A stretch of DNA of 64,000 bases, taken from assembly GCF_004349245.1 (NCBI RefSeq), contig NZ_SMLC01000001.1, positions 86,468 to 150,467 on the forward strand, written 5' to 3'. Under the pieces are notes generated by a model that saw only the letters and a list, made by a program, of their open reading frames with translations, had not been told where the DNA came from and did no database searches. The stretch is from Actinomadura sp. 6K520. Lineage in GTDB: Bacteria; Actinomycetota; Actinomycetes; Streptosporangiales; Streptosporangiaceae. The translations under genes and the position numbers were made by a program. This document shows positions 62,619 through 64,000 of the stretch, piece after piece (the stretch's first letter is position 1; every line of letters starts with the position of its first letter).

Positions 62619-63464
62619 ATGGGCAGCGAGGTCGCGGTCGTCACCGATTCCACGGCCTATCTTCCGCCGGGCCTCGCCGCACGGCACGGGCTGACCGTCG
62701 TCCCGCTGCAGATCTCCGTGGGCGGCGCCACGCGGGACGAGGACGACATCACCACCGCCGAGGCCGCCCAGGCGCTGCGGGAATGGCAGCCTGTCACCAC
62801 GTCCCGCCCGGCCCCCGAACGTTTCGCGGACGTCTACCGCGCCGCCGCGGGCTCCGGCGCCCACGCGATCGTCTCCGTGCACCTCTCCGCCGCCCTGTCC
62901 GGGACGGCCGAGGCGGCCCGCCTCGCCGCCGACAACGCGCCCATACCGGTCACGGTCGTCGACAGCGGCACCATCGGGATGGGCCTTGGATTCGCCGCCC
63001 TCTCCGCCGCGGCCACCGCCCTCGCGGACGGGACCGCCGAGCAGGTCGCCGAAGCCGCCACCCGCCGGGCCGCCCTCACCCGCTCCCTCATCTACGTGGA
63101 CACGCTCGAACACCTCCGCCGCGGCGGCCGCATCGGCGCCGCGGCCAACCTGCTCGGCTCGGCCCTGATGGTGAAGCCCCTCCTCGACATCAGGGAGGGG
63201 CGCCTCGCCCCGCTGGAGAAGGTCCGAACCTCGTCCCGCGCCCTCGCCCGCCTGGAGGAGCTCGCCGTCACCGAGGCCGGCGACCGCCGCGTCGACCTGG
63301 GCGTCCAGCACCTCGCCGCCGCCTCCCGCGCCGAGTCCCTCGCCGCCCGCCTCCGCGAACGCGTCCCGGACGTCGCGGACGTCTACGTCGGCGAGGTAGG
63401 ACCCGTCATAGGCGCCCACGTCGGCCCCGGGATGCTGGGCGTGGTCGTGGCCCCCCAACTGTGA
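62619..63464 (+). CDS. DegV family fatty-acid-binding protein
   Basis: 281-aa EDD-fold protein (VAVVTDSTAYLPP at the N-terminus, SAALSGTAEAARLAAD and VDSGTIGMGLGFAALSAA as family runs). DegV/FakB proteins hold a single fatty acid and present it to a kinase (FakA). No fakA gene is adjacent. It starts 21 bases after the HutI-like gene and is probably co-transcribed with it. Confidence 0.88.
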   Translation: MGSEVAVVTDSTAYLPPGLAARHGLTVVPLQISVGGATRDEDDITTAEAAQALREWQPVTTSRPAPERFADVYRAAAGSGAHAIVSVHLSAALSGTAEAARLAADNAPIPVTVVDSGTIGMGLGFAALSAAATALADGTAEQVAEAATRRAALTRSLIYVDTLEHLRRGGRIGAAANLLGSALMVKPLLDIREGRLAPLEKVRTSSRALARLEELAVTEAGDRRVDLGVQHLAAASRAESLAARLRERVPDVADVYVGEVGPVIGAHVGPGMLGVVVAPQL

Positions 63465-63548
63465 CCCCGTAGCCGCCGGACGCCCCGGTTATCCACAATC
63501 GCCGATGCGCTCACGAGCACCGGCCGGCGCGACTTAACGTCAAGCGCC

Positions 63549-64000
63549 ATGAAGCCCGACGCCCAGGACCGCCTGCAGTCCCTCATGGGCCGCCTGCGCC
63601 CGCCCGAGACGCCCCCGTCCGCCCGCTTACGCGCCACTCCCGAACGATCCAACGTCCGCGTCCTCGTCCTGATCGGTGTCGTCGCCGCCCTGGTGGCCGC
63701 GGGCTACCTGTGGCTCGCGCGCCCGCAGCCGTCCCCGGTTCCCGCCGCGAAAGCGACCCTCACCGACGCGCGGCCCACCGCGTCCGCGCTACCGGTCACG
63801 GCGTCGTCCTCGGTGGTGGTGCACGTCCTCGGCAAGGTGAAGCAGCCCGGAGTGATCACCCTTCCGTCCGGCTCCCGCGTCGCGGAGGCGATCAAAGCGG
63901 CCGGGGGAGTGCGCAAGGGCGCCGGCACGGGCCCCCTGAACCTGGCCCGCCCCTTGGTGGACGGCGAACAGATCCCCGTCGGCGTGCCCCACCCCACACC
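63549..64000 (+). CDS. comEA: ComEA-like DNA-binding/SLBB protein, 3'-truncated by the window edge
   Basis: About 150 codons are visible. A cytoplasmic head (MKPDAQDRLQSLMGRL...) is followed by a membrane segment (about 37-57), a Pro/Ala/Thr linker, and an SLBB domain (VVVHVLGKVKQPGVITLPSGSRVAEAIKAAGG, about 91-125). This is the organisation of ComEA, whose helix-hairpin-helix DNA-binding domain would lie beyond the window. In actinomycetes it usually precedes comEC. The frame is open at the right edge. Confidence 0.8.
   Translation, partial: MKPDAQDRLQSLMGRLRPPETPPSARLRATPERSNVRVLVLIGVVAALVAAGYLWLARPQPSPVPAAKATLTDARPTASALPVTASSSVVVHVLGKVKQPGVITLPSGSRVAEAIKAAGGVRKGAGTGPLNLARPLVDGEQIPVGVPHPT

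Overview
This is a 64 kb piece of a chromosome from a high-GC Gram-positive actinomycete. Coding DNA is strongly G/C-biased at third codon positions. GTG (and probably one TTG) starts are common, genes often overlap by 4 bp, and actinobacterial families are present (ClgR, DUF3046, DUF4115 HTH membrane protein, GluABCD, SecA2, MT0933-like antitoxin). The core gene order (rnj, ftsK, rimO, pgsA, cinA, clgR ... lhr, DUF3046, recA, recX ... gluABCD, miaB, miaA, dapF, hflX) is the order I know from Streptomyces and relatives. A Streptosporangiales/Thermomonosporaceae-type host is my best guess from sequence feel, not a demonstrated assignment. I saw no tRNA, rRNA, CRISPR array, transposase or prophage.

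Layout. 1-10.3 kb: RNA decay and division/envelope housekeeping (truncated rnj, ftsK, a RodZ-like HTH protein, rimO-pgsA, cinA, clgR, dps). 10.4-12.2 kb: a lipoprotein, a Nei-type DNA glycosylase and a cysteine-free Rrf2 regulator. 12.3-18.4 kb: a translationally coupled sugar-import operon (binding protein, two permeases, NagZ-type GH3 glycosidase; no ATPase) transcribed away from a ROK repressor, with a candidate ROK operator between them. 18.4-22.9 kb: a small basic ORF, secA2, and a TetR/EamA-exporter pair sharing a perfect double operator. 22.7-29.9 kb: the giant helicase lhr, a membrane-anchored esterase, DUF3046 and a lone ATP-grasp enzyme. 30-36 kb: LexA-controlled recA-recX, RNase Y and an S9 peptidase. 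36.2-39.8 kb: the glutamate-type ABC importer gluABCD with a hairpin inside the operon. 40-44.6 kb: miaB, a LigB-like protein, an orphan MT0933-like antitoxin, miaA and dapF. 44.8-53.3 kb: an orphan NarL-type histidine kinase, a four-gene fused-ATPase peptide importer and a membrane-anchored unknown. 53.4-59.3 kb: glycolate oxidase glcDEF plus malate synthase under an IclR/AllR-like box. 59.4-64 kb: hflX, a HutI-like amidohydrolase with altered catalytic residues, a DegV protein and the start of comEA.

How the genes work together. glcDEF would oxidise glycolate to glyoxylate, and the adjacent malate synthase condenses glyoxylate with acetyl-CoA to malate, giving a short C2 assimilation route with no isocitrate lyase in view. 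The sugar importer and NagZ would bring in and cleave an amino-sugar or other disaccharide, probably borrowing a distant shared ATPase. recA and recX form an SOS unit. The most unusual signals are the double operator in the tetR/eamA gap, a palindromic repeat inserted in frame in lhr with a sister copy 32 kb away, a run of three hairpins between aceB and glcD, an EamA exporter whose C-terminus runs antisense through lhr, and the catalytically altered HutI homologue. I did not find a clear wholly new multi-gene system.
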